DNA from: Mycobacteroides sp. LB1
GTDB taxonomy: Bacteria; Actinomycetota; Actinomycetes; Mycobacteriales; Mycobacteriaceae
DNA: 64,000 nucleotides
Direction: 5' to 3'
Assembly (NCBI RefSeq): GCF_013449725.1
Contig: NZ_JACCFF010000005.1
Location: 1 to 64,000, forward strand
Position numbers and translations under genes: made by a program. The notes beneath the pieces were generated by a model. The model ran no database searches. It was given only the letters and a program-made list of their open reading frames with translations, and was not told the origin of the DNA. Each line of letters opens with the position of its first letter. The first letter of the stretch is position 1. Below are positions 50,148 through 58,186 of the stretch, piece by piece.

Positions 50148-52259
50148 ATGAGCCAACGACTCAGCGGGGCCAGGGCGGATCAGGCTCGCGAGGTGATAGC
50201 GGCGCTGGCCGGTCCCGGTGCGATGCTGCGAGAAGATCAAGAAACCGCGGTGGCAGCGCTACTGGAGCCCGCAGCTCGGGTGCTGGTGGTCCAAGCCACA
50301 GGATGGGGCAAATCCGCGGTGTATTGGGTCGCGACAGCGATCCGACGCGCCGAGGGCTCCGGACCGGCACTGATCGTCTCGCCGCTGTTGTCTCTGATGC
50401 GCGATCAGGTCGCCGCCGCCGCTCGGGCAGGGCTGCGAGCCGCAACTCTCAACTCGTCCAATTTCGACGACTGGAGTGCGATCGAAGCGCAGATCGTGGC
50501 TGGCGACATCGACGTGCTGCTGGTGTCACCGGAACGGCTGGCTAACCCGTCGTTTGGCCGGAGGGTGCTTTCGGCACTCGAAGGCTCCATGGGACTGCTC
50601 GTCATCGACGAGGCGCATGCGGTGTCGGACTGGGGACACGATTTTCGTCCCGACTACCGCCGGGTGTCCGACGTGCTCACCCGGATGAACCCGCAGACGC
50701 CGGTACTCGCCACCACTGCCACCGCGAACGCGCGGGTCACCGATGACGTGGCCACCCAGCTTGGAGACGCCACCCTTGTCCTCCGCGGACCGCTAGCCCG
50801 CCGGTCATTGCAGCTCAACGTTTTGCCACCGATGTCACCGCTGGCACGCTATGCCTGGGTCGCTCAGCACCTGGATGAGTTACCAGGGTCGGGCATCGTC
50901 TACGTACTCACTGTGGCCGATGCGCAACGTCTAGTGGACGGCATCCACGCAGTACACCCACAGGCGAAAGTCGCTGCGTACACCGGTCAGCTCGATGCGG
51001 ACACTCGAGCTCGGCTAGAGGACGCGTTACGTGACAACCGGATCAAGGCGCTGATCGCCACTTCTGCCCTGGGGATGGGCTTCGACAAGCCCGACCTCGG
51101 GTTCGTAGTCCACATCGGCTCGCCGCCGTCACCAGTCGGCTACTACCAGCAGGTGGGGCGCGCCGGCCGTGCCATCGACCACGCGGCGGTCGTACTGCTC
51201 CCATCGGAATCCGATGCCGGTATATGGGACTACTTCACCACCGCCTCGATTCCAGATCCCCAACAGATGGGCACAGTTCTCACTGCTCTCGCCGCTGAGA
51301 CGCGCGACGGTGCGGAATCGGTATCGGTAAACGCACTCGAGGCCAAGACCGGTATTCGGCGCACACGAATCGAGCTCATGGTCAAACAGCTCGCCGTCGA
51401 CGGCGCAGTGGAACGGGTCGACGGTGGTTGGCGATCCACCGGTAGCCCGTGGCGTTTCGACGCCGAGCACTATGACGGCATCATCGCCACTCGCCGCCGC
51501 GAGGCTGACATCATGAAGGCCTACACGCGAGGCGAACGCTGCCTCATGCAGCTACTCACAGAATCACTCGACGATCCGCAGGCCGCATCTTGTGGACGCT
51601 GCTCGGTGTGCCTCGGGCGGACACCCGATGGGCTTGGACTGCCGGTGCCCGCTGAGCTGATGCAGAGTGTCGCCGCCACCCTGCGCACCAACTCCACAGT
51701 GCTTGAACCCCGAAAGATGTGGCCTGGCGGAGAGTTCGGTACCCGCGGCAAGATTCCAGTGGACCTGCTCGCCGAGCCTGGCCGCGTGCTGGTCCATGCC
51801 GACGCTGCGGAATGGAGCGGGGTGATCACCGCTGCAGTTGCAGACGAGCCAGAGGCGATCGAGGCTCTGGCCCAGGCCGCGGTCTCCACTCTCGCTCGAT
51901 GGCGCGACGAATGGGTCGCGCGCCCCGAGATCGCGGTGTCGCTGCAGCTGACCGGGGCGTCTAATCCGGTGCAGCCGGTGACCGACCGAATTGCCACGGT
52001 CGGTCGTCTGCGACAAGCGGTGATGCCAGTGGCTGCGGGCAAGGCTCCTAACCGAGATTCATCAGGCGGGGAGGAGGCCGCCTACTGGCGTGATGCGATC
52101 GGCGTGGACGACTCACTGCGGGACGCGATCAGGGGCCGATGTGTGCTGCTCGTCGCAGACTCGACGTCTACCCGGTGGCCCGTCACCGTGGCCGCCGCTC
52201 ACCTGCGGCAGGCCGGAGCGCAAGCGGTGCTGCCACTGCTCATTCATCACCCAGCCTGA
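50148..52259 (+). CDS. RecQ-like helicase with phosphoribosyltransferase-like C-terminal domain
   Basis: 703 residues. Walker A TGWGKS (51-56), DEAH box at 154-157 (VIDEAHAVSDWGHDFRPDYR), motif VI in YYQQVGRAGRAIDHA. A RecQ-type zinc site is formed by Cys465, Cys482, Cys485 and Cys488 (CGRCSVCLG). Residues about 560-703 are not an HRDC domain; they end CVLLVADSTSTRWPVTVAAA followed by HLRQAGAQAVLPLL, resembling the PRPP-binding loop and following helix of type I phosphoribosyltransferases, with the second Asp and the Thr-Gly changed. Such RecQ-PRTase fusions occur sporadically in actinobacteria; repair or defence roles are plausible. Flanked by direct repeats. Confidence 0.82.
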   Translation: MSQRLSGARADQAREVIAALAGPGAMLREDQETAVAALLEPAARVLVVQATGWGKSAVYWVATAIRRAEGSGPALIVSPLLSLMRDQVAAAARAGLRAATLNSSNFDDWSAIEAQIVAGDIDVLLVSPERLANPSFGRRVLSALEGSMGLLVIDEAHAVSDWGHDFRPDYRRVSDVLTRMNPQTPVLATTATANARVTDDVATQLGDATLVLRGPLARRSLQLNVLPPMSPLARYAWVAQHLDELPGSGIVYVLTVADAQRLVDGIHAVHPQAKVAAYTGQLDADTRARLEDALRDNRIKALIATSALGMGFDKPDLGFVVHIGSPPSPVGYYQQVGRAGRAIDHAAVVLLPSESDAGIWDYFTTASIPDPQQMGTVLTALAAETRDGAESVSVNALEAKTGIRRTRIELMVKQLAVDGAVERVDGGWRSTGSPWRFDAEHYDGIIATRRREADIMKAYTRGERCLMQLLTESLDDPQAASCGRCSVCLGRTPDGLGLPVPAELMQSVAATLRTNSTVLEPRKMWPGGEFGTRGKIPVDLLAEPGRVLVHADAAEWSGVITAAVADEPEAIEALAQAAVSTLARWRDEWVARPEIAVSLQLTGASNPVQPVTDRIATVGRLRQAVMPVAAGKAPNRDSSGGEEAAYWRDAIGVDDSLRDAIRGRCVLLVADSTSTRWPVTVAAAHLRQAGAQAVLPLLIHHPA

Positions 52260-52288
52260 CTGAAACCGCTGGAATCGCAAATAACCAC

Positions 52289-52338
52289 GCCCTCAAGGGT
52301 CAGGCTCAGTGCGAACGAAACCCACGTGGTGGAGGTGG
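52289..52338. repeat. 50-bp direct repeat, right copy
   Basis: Partner of 49355-49404 (45/50 identical). It covers the last 11 codons and stop of the gene at 52306 plus 17 bp beyond. Confidence 0.8.
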
Positions 52339-53511
52339 TTCGATATCGTCGTCGGCGCCATCTGAGCTGCCCTGCCACAGCCCGATGACCGGAGCCGACC
52401 CCTTGGGCAGCTCCCCGAGCAGCTCGCGGGTGTTATCGCGATTGACCAGGTATGGCGGGCTGTAATGCTCGTTTTCGTCGCCGCGCCGCTGTCCCGCGGG
52501 TGGCGGATACATACCCATCATCGGCATCATTGCGCCCGGCGACCGCGTGGTAGCTCCCGCTCCGACCCCGCCCGCAGTCGCCACCGTGGGTCCCGCACCG
52601 ACTGAGGGCATCCGGTCAGCAGAAAGCGGCTGTCGACTGGTGGGTGTCTCGGATTCGAACCCGGCACTGCGGGTTGGGTTCTCGTGCCAGAGCGGATCAC
52701 GCATCCAGTTTTGGCCCGCGTAAACGTCGTCTTCGCCGAGCTCGTCGACCCCCGATCCTGATTCAAAACCCTTCTGCCGGAATGGACTACCCGGTAGACC
52801 CGCCATCGTGAGCGGTGTCGGCAGAGGTATGCCGATATTGCCTTGGGGCGCCGGCTGCTGCGAATTCGGCTCCGGCTGACCCAGCCCCCACCGCGACAGG
52901 AAATCCTCGGCCCGGCCGGCCTGCTCGCCGTGCTCGTTCTCGGGCCGGTCGACAACGGTCGACCGCTCCGCATCCGCACCGGAATCGAACAGCAGTCGTT
53001 CCCGTGGGCCGGTCAGCTTGGCGACCGCGTTACCGGCCTGCACCGCCGGGCCGCTGTACATGGTGCGCACATGATTCAATGCCTCTTCCCACAGGCCGAA
53101 TTCTTGCGCGAATGAACTTCCCGACCTATACACCTCCCCAAGCTTGCCCACCGGCGTGCGGGCGGACGGGGACGCGATCTTCTGCTGCAATTCGCGCGTC
53201 GCCATTGCCAGCACGTCCAGGCCTGCCGACAAGGTGTATGCCCGCCTGAGCGCGACACGCGAATTTCCCACATAGGAACGCATGGTGCTCAGCGCTGCCT
53301 GTGCACCCGGGCCGCTCCACCCCTCGCCGATGGTGGCGGTCACATCGTCCAGAAAGCTCGAGAACAGCGAATCGATCTCGCCCAGAATGTCTTTCCACTC
53401 ACCGGCGATGCGCGTGATGTCCTCCGGCGCCATCCGTGCCTGCATGTCCATGATGGCCTCATGGCTCCACTTGTCGCCGAGCCATTCATCGGGCCGTACG
53501 GTGCCTGCCAT
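52306..53511 (-). CDS. Type VII secretion-like protein: WXG helical N-terminus, Pro-rich tail
   Basis: 401 residues from ATG 53511. Residues about 25-170 are helical with a WXG turn at Trp65-Gly67 (IGEGWSGPGAQAAL), similar to the PPE/EspB-like bundle. The rest (about 190-401) is Pro/Gly-rich and disordered, with MMPMMGMYPPPAGQRRG and the end EPPPPRGFRSH. No signal peptide. Likely an ESX substrate or associated factor, though no ESX core genes are near and the usual YxxxD/E signal is not clear. The 3' end is duplicated at 49355. Confidence 0.6.
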   Translation of the reverse strand: MAGTVRPDEWLGDKWSHEAIMDMQARMAPEDITRIAGEWKDILGEIDSLFSSFLDDVTATIGEGWSGPGAQAALSTMRSYVGNSRVALRRAYTLSAGLDVLAMATRELQQKIASPSARTPVGKLGEVYRSGSSFAQEFGLWEEALNHVRTMYSGPAVQAGNAVAKLTGPRERLLFDSGADAERSTVVDRPENEHGEQAGRAEDFLSRWGLGQPEPNSQQPAPQGNIGIPLPTPLTMAGLPGSPFRQKGFESGSGVDELGEDDVYAGQNWMRDPLWHENPTRSAGFESETPTSRQPLSADRMPSVGAGPTVATAGGVGAGATTRSPGAMMPMMGMYPPPAGQRRGDENEHYSPPYLVNRDNTRELLGELPKGSAPVIGLWQGSSDGADDDIEPPPPRGFRSH

Positions 53512-53512
53512 T

Positions 53513-53884
53513 TCATCGCCCCGCTTTCCGGGAGCGGTCGGCGGAGGTTCTGTCGATATCCAGGTAGGCGTCTTCGATGCGCCGGAACGTCTCGGCGAAC
53601 TCGGTAAGCAAGGACCGATGTTGTTCGAGTGTGGCGGCCAGCGATCCCGTCGGCGCCGAGACGGTGTCACGCACCACCCGGCCCCACCCCCGGCCCTCCT
53701 CGCAATCGCCGAAGATGGCGTGGTTCACGGGCACGAATGCGTCCAGTCGCGCGATGGCGCCCGCAAATGTGCACCGTAGGAGCTCGCAGCGAGTGGCGAG
53801 CTCCTCACAGGCGCCATCTGCAAGCCGCAGCGTCGCGACGTCGATGGATGCGGACGACAAGGTTTCCCGGTCGTTGACGGACAT
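53513..53884 (-). CDS. Small helical protein, probable partner of the WXG-like protein
   Basis: 123 residues, all-helical by composition, with GRGWGRVVRDTV in the middle of two helices (ADGACEELATRCELLRCTF and LAATLEQHRSLLTEFAETF). This is WXG100-like in size and layout but without an exact W-x-G at the turn. It is immediately upstream of, and 1 bp away from, the WXG/Pro-rich gene, suggesting a secreted or chaperone pair. Function not recognised. Confidence 0.55.
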   Translation of the reverse strand: MSVNDRETLSSASIDVATLRLADGACEELATRCELLRCTFAGAIARLDAFVPVNHAIFGDCEEGRGWGRVVRDTVSAPTGSLAATLEQHRSLLTEFAETFRRIEDAYLDIDRTSADRSRKAGR

Positions 53885-53958
53885 GGCAGCTCCTACCTGG
53901 CGGAAGCGGGTTCGATATCAGGTAGGACCGCCGATACAGGTGCGCGGTTCCATCAATT

Positions 53959-54594
53959 TCAGGCTGTGGATAAGTATGGGGCCGCGTATCGCCCGTACAC
54001 CCATCCCGCCACGATCACGATCACACCGCCCAGCAGCACACCCCCGGTGACATCGGTCAGCCAGTGCACGCCCAGATACAGCCGCGTCAGGGCGACGGCT
54101 CCCGTGCCGACGACCGCCGCCACCCACAGCCAGATTCGCGTGGTGCGGCCGCGCCCGTACCCATGGATTACCGCGAGCACCCCCAACACCGAAAGCGTCG
54201 TCAACGAATGTCCCGACGGATATGACGGGGATTCCTCCACCACGAGCCGTACGGCGTGTGGTGGACGTTCGGTGCCCACGAGGTGTTTGGTCAGCGGGAT
54301 CGCGATCCTGGTAGCGATCAAGGTCCCGAAGATCACCAAAGCGGGCAACGGTTTACGCCAGCGCCACCAAAGCACCGCGCCGATGCTGATCCCGAGCGGC
54401 CACATGCCGTTGGGGCCCACCACATCGGTGATGAACACCGCGATGGGAGTCAGCCAGTCTCGGCGCCGGCCCAGCATGAACTCCAGCACCGAATGGTCGA
54501 CGACAGTACCGGCGTGAGCGACGAAGCCCAGCACCACGAAGAGCGCAGCAAGAACCGCACCGGCGATTGCCGGCCGTTGTCGCTCCGAAAGCAC
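53959..54594 (-). CDS. PAP2-family membrane phosphatase
   Basis: 211 residues, about six transmembrane helices. The three PAP2 motifs are intact: KHLVGTERP, SYPSGHS and TRLYLGVHWLTDV. It removes phosphate from lipid phosphates such as undecaprenyl pyrophosphate or phosphatidic acid; which one cannot be said. Only 5 bp after prcA, so it may be the distal gene of the pup-prcB-prcA operon. Confidence 0.88.
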   Translation of the reverse strand: MLSERQRPAIAGAVLAALFVVLGFVAHAGTVVDHSVLEFMLGRRRDWLTPIAVFITDVVGPNGMWPLGISIGAVLWWRWRKPLPALVIFGTLIATRIAIPLTKHLVGTERPPHAVRLVVEESPSYPSGHSLTTLSVLGVLAVIHGYGRGRTTRIWLWVAAVVGTGAVALTRLYLGVHWLTDVTGGVLLGGVIVIVAGWVYGRYAAPYLSTA

Positions 54595-54599
54595 TGGAG

Positions 54600-55412
54600 C
54601 TAGCTGTCCTTCGTGTCCTTGGAATCCTTGGTGTCCTTGGTGTCCTTGGAATCACCTGACTCCGGTGCGGGATCGCCGCCGCCCTCTGGCTGCCCCGGCG
54701 AGAAATCTTCGGGCAGAAGTGCTTCCAGCGCGACACCCTTGATCCGCCGGAACGCCCGGCGGGGACGGCTCTGTTCGAGAACCGCCACCTCGAGTCCGCC
54801 CAATACCCGGCCCTCGGCGGAGCCATTGGCCGAACTTGCCCCGGCCTGCAGTGCCTTCACCGCGAAACCCACCGCATCCTTGAGAGCGGCGCCCTCGGCG
54901 TAGCTTTCCTTGAGCGAATTGATCACCGGTTCGGTGATACCGCCCATGACCACCCAATGCGGCTCATCGGCAATCGACCCGTCGTAGGTGATCCGGTACA
55001 GCACCGGCGCAGTGTCCTGGTTCTGGTGAGCGACCTCGCCCACACACAGCTCCACCTCGTACGGTTTGGCCTGCTCGTTGAAGATGGTGCCGAGCGCCTC
55101 CGCATAGATGTTGGCCAGCTGTCGTCCGCTCACATCGCGACGGTCGTAGGCGTAGCCACGCATATCGGCCCACTGAATGCCTCCACGGCGCAGCCGGTCG
55201 AACTCGTTGAACTTTCCGACGGCCGCGAAACCCACCCGGTCGTAGACCTCACTGACCTTCTGCAGCGAGTTCGACGGGTTCTCGGCGACAAACAACACTC
55301 CGTCGGCGTACGTGAGCGCCACTACCGAACGGCCACGGCCGATTCCCTTGCGTGCGAGCTCCGAACGGTCGCGCATGAGCTGCTCGACCGATGCGTAATA
55401 CGGAAAGGTCAT
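54600..55412 (-). CDS. prcA: Proteasome alpha subunit PrcA with Lys/Asp/Ser/Thr repeat tail
   Basis: 270 residues. N-terminal gate MTFPYYASVEQLMRDRSELA, then ALTYADGVLFVAENPSNSL and LCVGEVAHQNQDTAPVLYRI, as in PrcA. Seven copies form each outer ring of the 20S core. The C-terminus, GDSKDTKDTKDSKDTKDS, is an unusual acidic/basic repeat encoded by 9-bp units at 54603-54653; the activator-facing pocket lies elsewhere, but tails may affect gating. Overlaps prcB by 4 bp. Confidence 0.94.
   Translation of the reverse strand: MTFPYYASVEQLMRDRSELARKGIGRGRSVVALTYADGVLFVAENPSNSLQKVSEVYDRVGFAAVGKFNEFDRLRRGGIQWADMRGYAYDRRDVSGRQLANIYAEALGTIFNEQAKPYEVELCVGEVAHQNQDTAPVLYRITYDGSIADEPHWVVMGGITEPVINSLKESYAEGAALKDAVGFAVKALQAGASSANGSAEGRVLGGLEVAVLEQSRPRRAFRRIKGVALEALLPEDFSPGQPEGGGDPAPESGDSKDTKDTKDSKDTKDS
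54603..54653 (-). repeat. 9-bp tandem repeat encoding the PrcA tail
   Basis: About five units of the GTCCTTGGT/GTCCTTGGA type on the plus strand, read as SKDTKDTKDSKDTKD on the coding strand. Such an array could change length by slippage. Confidence 0.7.
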
Positions 55413-56293
55413 GCGTCAGCTCCCGAGCCTGATTCACCACGTGCCGCTTCGGTCCGCTTCTCGATGACCTCGCGCGCGATGCGTTCGATATCGGCCTCGG
55501 GGACTCGGACCGCTCCCCCGGAATCGATCCGAACGGCCGTCGGAAACACCCGGCGTACCAGATCCGGACCGCCCGTTGCCGAGTCGTCCTCGGCGGCGTC
55601 GTACAGCGCCTCCACGGCCACCGCTAGCGCGCCCCACGCGTCGCCGCCAGGCTTGTACAGCTTCTTAATAGATGACTTGGCGAACATCGAGCCCGAGCCC
55701 ACGGCCTGGTAGCCGTCGCTCTCCACGTGCCAGCCACCCGCGACGTCGAAAGACACGATGCGCCCGGCGGTTTCACTGTTCGAGTCGTCGATGTCGTAAC
55801 CCACCAACAGGGGCACCGCCACCAGACCCTGCATGGCCGCGGCGAGATTGCCACGCACCAGGGCCGACAGTCGGTTGGCCTTACCGTTGAAGGACAGCTG
55901 CACACCTTCGAGCTTCTCGTAGTGCTCCAGCTCGACGGCGTACAGCCGCGCGAACTCGACGGCAATGGCGGCGGTTCCCGCGATACCGGTCGCCGAATGG
56001 TTGTCGGTGATCTGCACCTTGTCGATATCGCGGTTCGCGATGTAATTGCCCTGGGTCGCGCGTCGGTCACCCGCGATCAGCACCCCACCGCTATACGTCA
56101 GCGCCACGATGGTGGTGCCGTGCGGCAGGCTCGAGATCACGTCCCTGTGTTCGATCGCTCCGTGTGCCTTCCCGAGCACCGGAAGTAGCTCCGGGGCCTG
56201 GACCCTCAGGTACTCGGAAAACGAGGAAAGGTTCGAGTTACGGAAATGCTGCCCGGCAGATTGGCTGGCGATCGAGTCATCGCGCCAGATCAC
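55409..56293 (-). CDS. prcB: Proteasome beta subunit PrcB
   Basis: 294 residues. A 59-residue propeptide ends in LPHG and is cut to expose the catalytic Thr60 (TTIVALTYSGG). Asp and Lys partners lie in GDRRATQGNYIANRDIDKVQ-like segment (AGDRRATQGN, Lys in DIDKVQ). TATGIAGTAAIAVEFARLYA is the family core. Seven copies per inner ring carry all peptidase activity. Overlaps pup by 4 bp at its start. Confidence 0.96.
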   Translation of the reverse strand: MIWRDDSIASQSAGQHFRNSNLSSFSEYLRVQAPELLPVLGKAHGAIEHRDVISSLPHGTTIVALTYSGGVLIAGDRRATQGNYIANRDIDKVQITDNHSATGIAGTAAIAVEFARLYAVELEHYEKLEGVQLSFNGKANRLSALVRGNLAAAMQGLVAVPLLVGYDIDDSNSETAGRIVSFDVAGGWHVESDGYQAVGSGSMFAKSSIKKLYKPGGDAWGALAVAVEALYDAAEDDSATGGPDLVRRVFPTAVRIDSGGAVRVPEADIERIAREVIEKRTEAARGESGSGADA

Positions 56294-56484
56294 TGGCCAC
56301 CCTTTTGGACATATGCCCGCACGAAGTCCTCGGCGTTCTCTTCCAGCACGTCATCGATCTCGTCGAGCAGATCGTCGGTGTCCTCCGCCAGCTTTTCGCG
56401 GCGCTCCTGCCCGGCCGGTCCCCCTAGGTCGGTGACATCGTCCTCGTCACCGCCACCACCGCGCTTGGTCTGCTCCTGCGCCAT
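56290..56484 (-). CDS. pup: Prokaryotic ubiquitin-like protein Pup
   Basis: 64 residues, intrinsically disordered and acidic. C-terminus ENAEDFVRAYVQKGGQ ends in Gln, so Dop must deamidate it to Glu before ligation by PafA. The helical binding part for the ATPase Mpa is DDLLDEIDDVLEENAED. AGGAGG lies five bases before the ATG. Head of the pup-prcB-prcA operon. Confidence 0.97.
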   Translation of the reverse strand: MAQEQTKRGGGGDEDDVTDLGGPAGQERREKLAEDTDDLLDEIDDVLEENAEDFVRAYVQKGGQ

Positions 56485-56517
56485 CGCTGCCTCCTGACTC
56501 TCACGTCGGTTCTATTT

Positions 56518-56523
56518 AGCCTA
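56518..56523 (-). promoter_or_regulatory. Candidate -10 of the pup operon
   Basis: TAGGCT on the minus strand, 34 bp upstream of pup, allowing a short leader with AGGAGG. The same hexamer is the -10 candidate of dop. Confidence 0.4.
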
Positions 56524-56597
56524 CCGGGCAGCTCCGTCACAGCGGCGGCAACGCACCCTGCCGAGACTGGCCAAGACTCGGCGTTCTCCAGAACCTG

Positions 56598-58094
56598 CTA
56601 GGTGGTGAGCTGGTCGACCAGTTCAGCCGCGGAATCCACCGAGTCCAGCAGCGCGCCCACATGGCTCTTGCTGCCGCGCAGCGGCTCCAAGGTTGGAATC
56701 CTGACAAGCGAATCCCCGCCCAGGTCGAAGATCACCGAGTCCCAGCTCGCGGCAGCGATATCGGCACCGAATCGGCGCAGGCACTCGCCCCTGAAGTAGG
56801 CCCGGGTGTCCACCGGGGGCCGGGTCACCGCATCCAAGACCTGCTGTTCGGTGACCATCCGCTGCATGGACCCGCGGGCAACCAGCCGGTTGTAGAGCCC
56901 CTTGTCGAGGCGCACATCGGAGTACTGCAGGTCCACCAGATGCAGGCGCGGCGCGGACCAGCTCAGGTTCTCGCGCTGCCGGAAGCCCTCGAACAGCCGC
57001 AGCTTGGCCGGCCAGTCCAGCAGATCGGCGCATTCCATCGGGTCGCGCTCCAGCAGGTCGAGGACCTTGGCCCACACCTCCAGCACGTGGGTCGCCTGCG
57101 GATCCGGGTCACGCGAGGCGACGAGCTCGGCGACGCGCTCCAGGTAAATGCGTTGTAGCGCAAGCCCTGTCAGCTCGCGGCCATCCGCGAGTGCCACGGT
57201 GGCGCGCAGCGACGGATCGCGACTGATCACATGCACCGCGTGCACTGGACGCGCCAGCGTGAGATCGGAGAGGTCCGCGCCGGACTCGATGAGGTCGAGC
57301 ACCAGCGAGGTGGTGCCGACCTTCAGAAATGTCGAGGTTTCGGCCAGGTTGGCGTCCCCGATGATCACGTGCAGGCGGCGGTACTTGTCGGCGTCGGCAT
57401 GCGGCTCGTCGCGGGTGTTGATGATGCCCCGCTTGAGGGTGGTTTCCAGGCCGACCTCGACCTCGATATAGTCGGCGCGCTGCGACAGCTGGAAGCCCGC
57501 ATCGTCACCCGAGGGCCCGATGCCCACGCGACCCGAACCGGTGATGACCTGGCGCGATACGAAGAACGGGGTGAGGCCGGTGATGATCGAGGAGAACGGC
57601 GTCTGCCGACTCATCAGGTAGTTCTCGTGCGTGCCGTAGGAGGCACCCTTGCCGTCGATGTTGTTCTTGTACAGCTGCAGCCGGGCGGCACCGGGCACGC
57701 TGGCGACGTGGCGGGCGGCGGCCTCCATGACGCGTTCACCGGCCTTATCCCAGATGACGGCGTCCAGCGGGTTGGTGCACTCCGGCGCCGAATACTCGGG
57801 ATGGGCGTGATCGACATACAGGCGGGCGCCGTTGGTGAGGATCATGTTGGCCGCGCCAACCTCATCGGCGTCCACGATCGGGGCCGGTCCGCTCACCCGG
57901 CCCAGGTCGAAACCGCGGGCATCGCGCAGCGGCGACTCCACCTCGTAGTCCCACCGGGTGCGCTTGGCCCGCTGGATCCCGGAGGCCGCGGCGTACGCCA
58001 GCACCGCCTGCGTGGAGGTGAGGATCGGGTTGGCGGCGGGGTCCGTGGGCGACGAAATGCCGTACTCAACCTCGGTACCGATGATCCGTTGCAT
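56598..58094 (-). CDS. dop: Deamidase/depupylase of Pup, Dop
   Basis: 498 residues, homologous to PafA. Starts MQRIIGTEVEYGISSPTDPA; the Dop loop region and catalytic acid lie in GARLYVDHAHPEYSAPECTN. LYKNNIDGKGASYGTHENYL and TRDEPHADADKYRRLHVIIG are the ATP/metal-binding parts shared with PafA. Longer than PafA by the Dop-specific insertion near residues 35-80. The ATG lies seven bases after a -10 box embedded in a palindrome. Confidence 0.96.
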   Translation of the reverse strand: MQRIIGTEVEYGISSPTDPAANPILTSTQAVLAYAAASGIQRAKRTRWDYEVESPLRDARGFDLGRVSGPAPIVDADEVGAANMILTNGARLYVDHAHPEYSAPECTNPLDAVIWDKAGERVMEAAARHVASVPGAARLQLYKNNIDGKGASYGTHENYLMSRQTPFSSIITGLTPFFVSRQVITGSGRVGIGPSGDDAGFQLSQRADYIEVEVGLETTLKRGIINTRDEPHADADKYRRLHVIIGDANLAETSTFLKVGTTSLVLDLIESGADLSDLTLARPVHAVHVISRDPSLRATVALADGRELTGLALQRIYLERVAELVASRDPDPQATHVLEVWAKVLDLLERDPMECADLLDWPAKLRLFEGFRQRENLSWSAPRLHLVDLQYSDVRLDKGLYNRLVARGSMQRMVTEQQVLDAVTRPPVDTRAYFRGECLRRFGADIAAASWDSVIFDLGGDSLVRIPTLEPLRGSKSHVGALLDSVDSAAELVDQLTT

Positions 58095-58097
58095 GAC

Positions 58098-58124
58098 GTT
58101 CAGCCTAGAGAGGCGAGGCTGAAC
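58098..58124. promoter_or_regulatory. Palindrome over the dop -10 region
   Basis: GTTCAGCCT (58098-58106) and AGGCTGAAC (58116-58124) are perfect 9-bp arms with a 9-base spacer. The left arm includes TAGGCT on the minus strand, the -10 candidate ending seven bases before the dop ATG. Shape and position fit an operator for a dimeric regulator. Confidence 0.5.
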
Positions 58125-58173
58125 ACCACGCCGGGGACTGTTCAGGCTTCCCGTTTGCGCATCTCACCCGCAT

Positions 58174-58179
58174 TAGCGT
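58174..58179 (+). promoter_or_regulatory. Candidate -10 for leaderless methyltransferase mRNA
   Basis: TAGCGT ends seven bases before ATG 58187. Confidence 0.42.
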
Positions 58180-58186
58180 CGGGCTC

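Noticed and set aside
49793..50545. 250-codon plus-strand frame entering the helicase gene
   Set aside because: No ribosome site, repetitive Arg/Gly/Ser composition, and it overlaps the certain helicase frame.
54603..54653. Possible CRISPR-like array
   Set aside because: Units of 9 bp without spacers inside the prcA coding frame; a codon repeat, not CRISPR.
41630..57430. Similar DNA in pafA (near 41640) and dop (near 57390), encoding TRDEPHADA..KYRRLH
   Set aside because: Expected paralogy between PafA and Dop active-site regions, not a copy of the dispersed repeat, although it shares GGCTCATCGCGGG-like bases.
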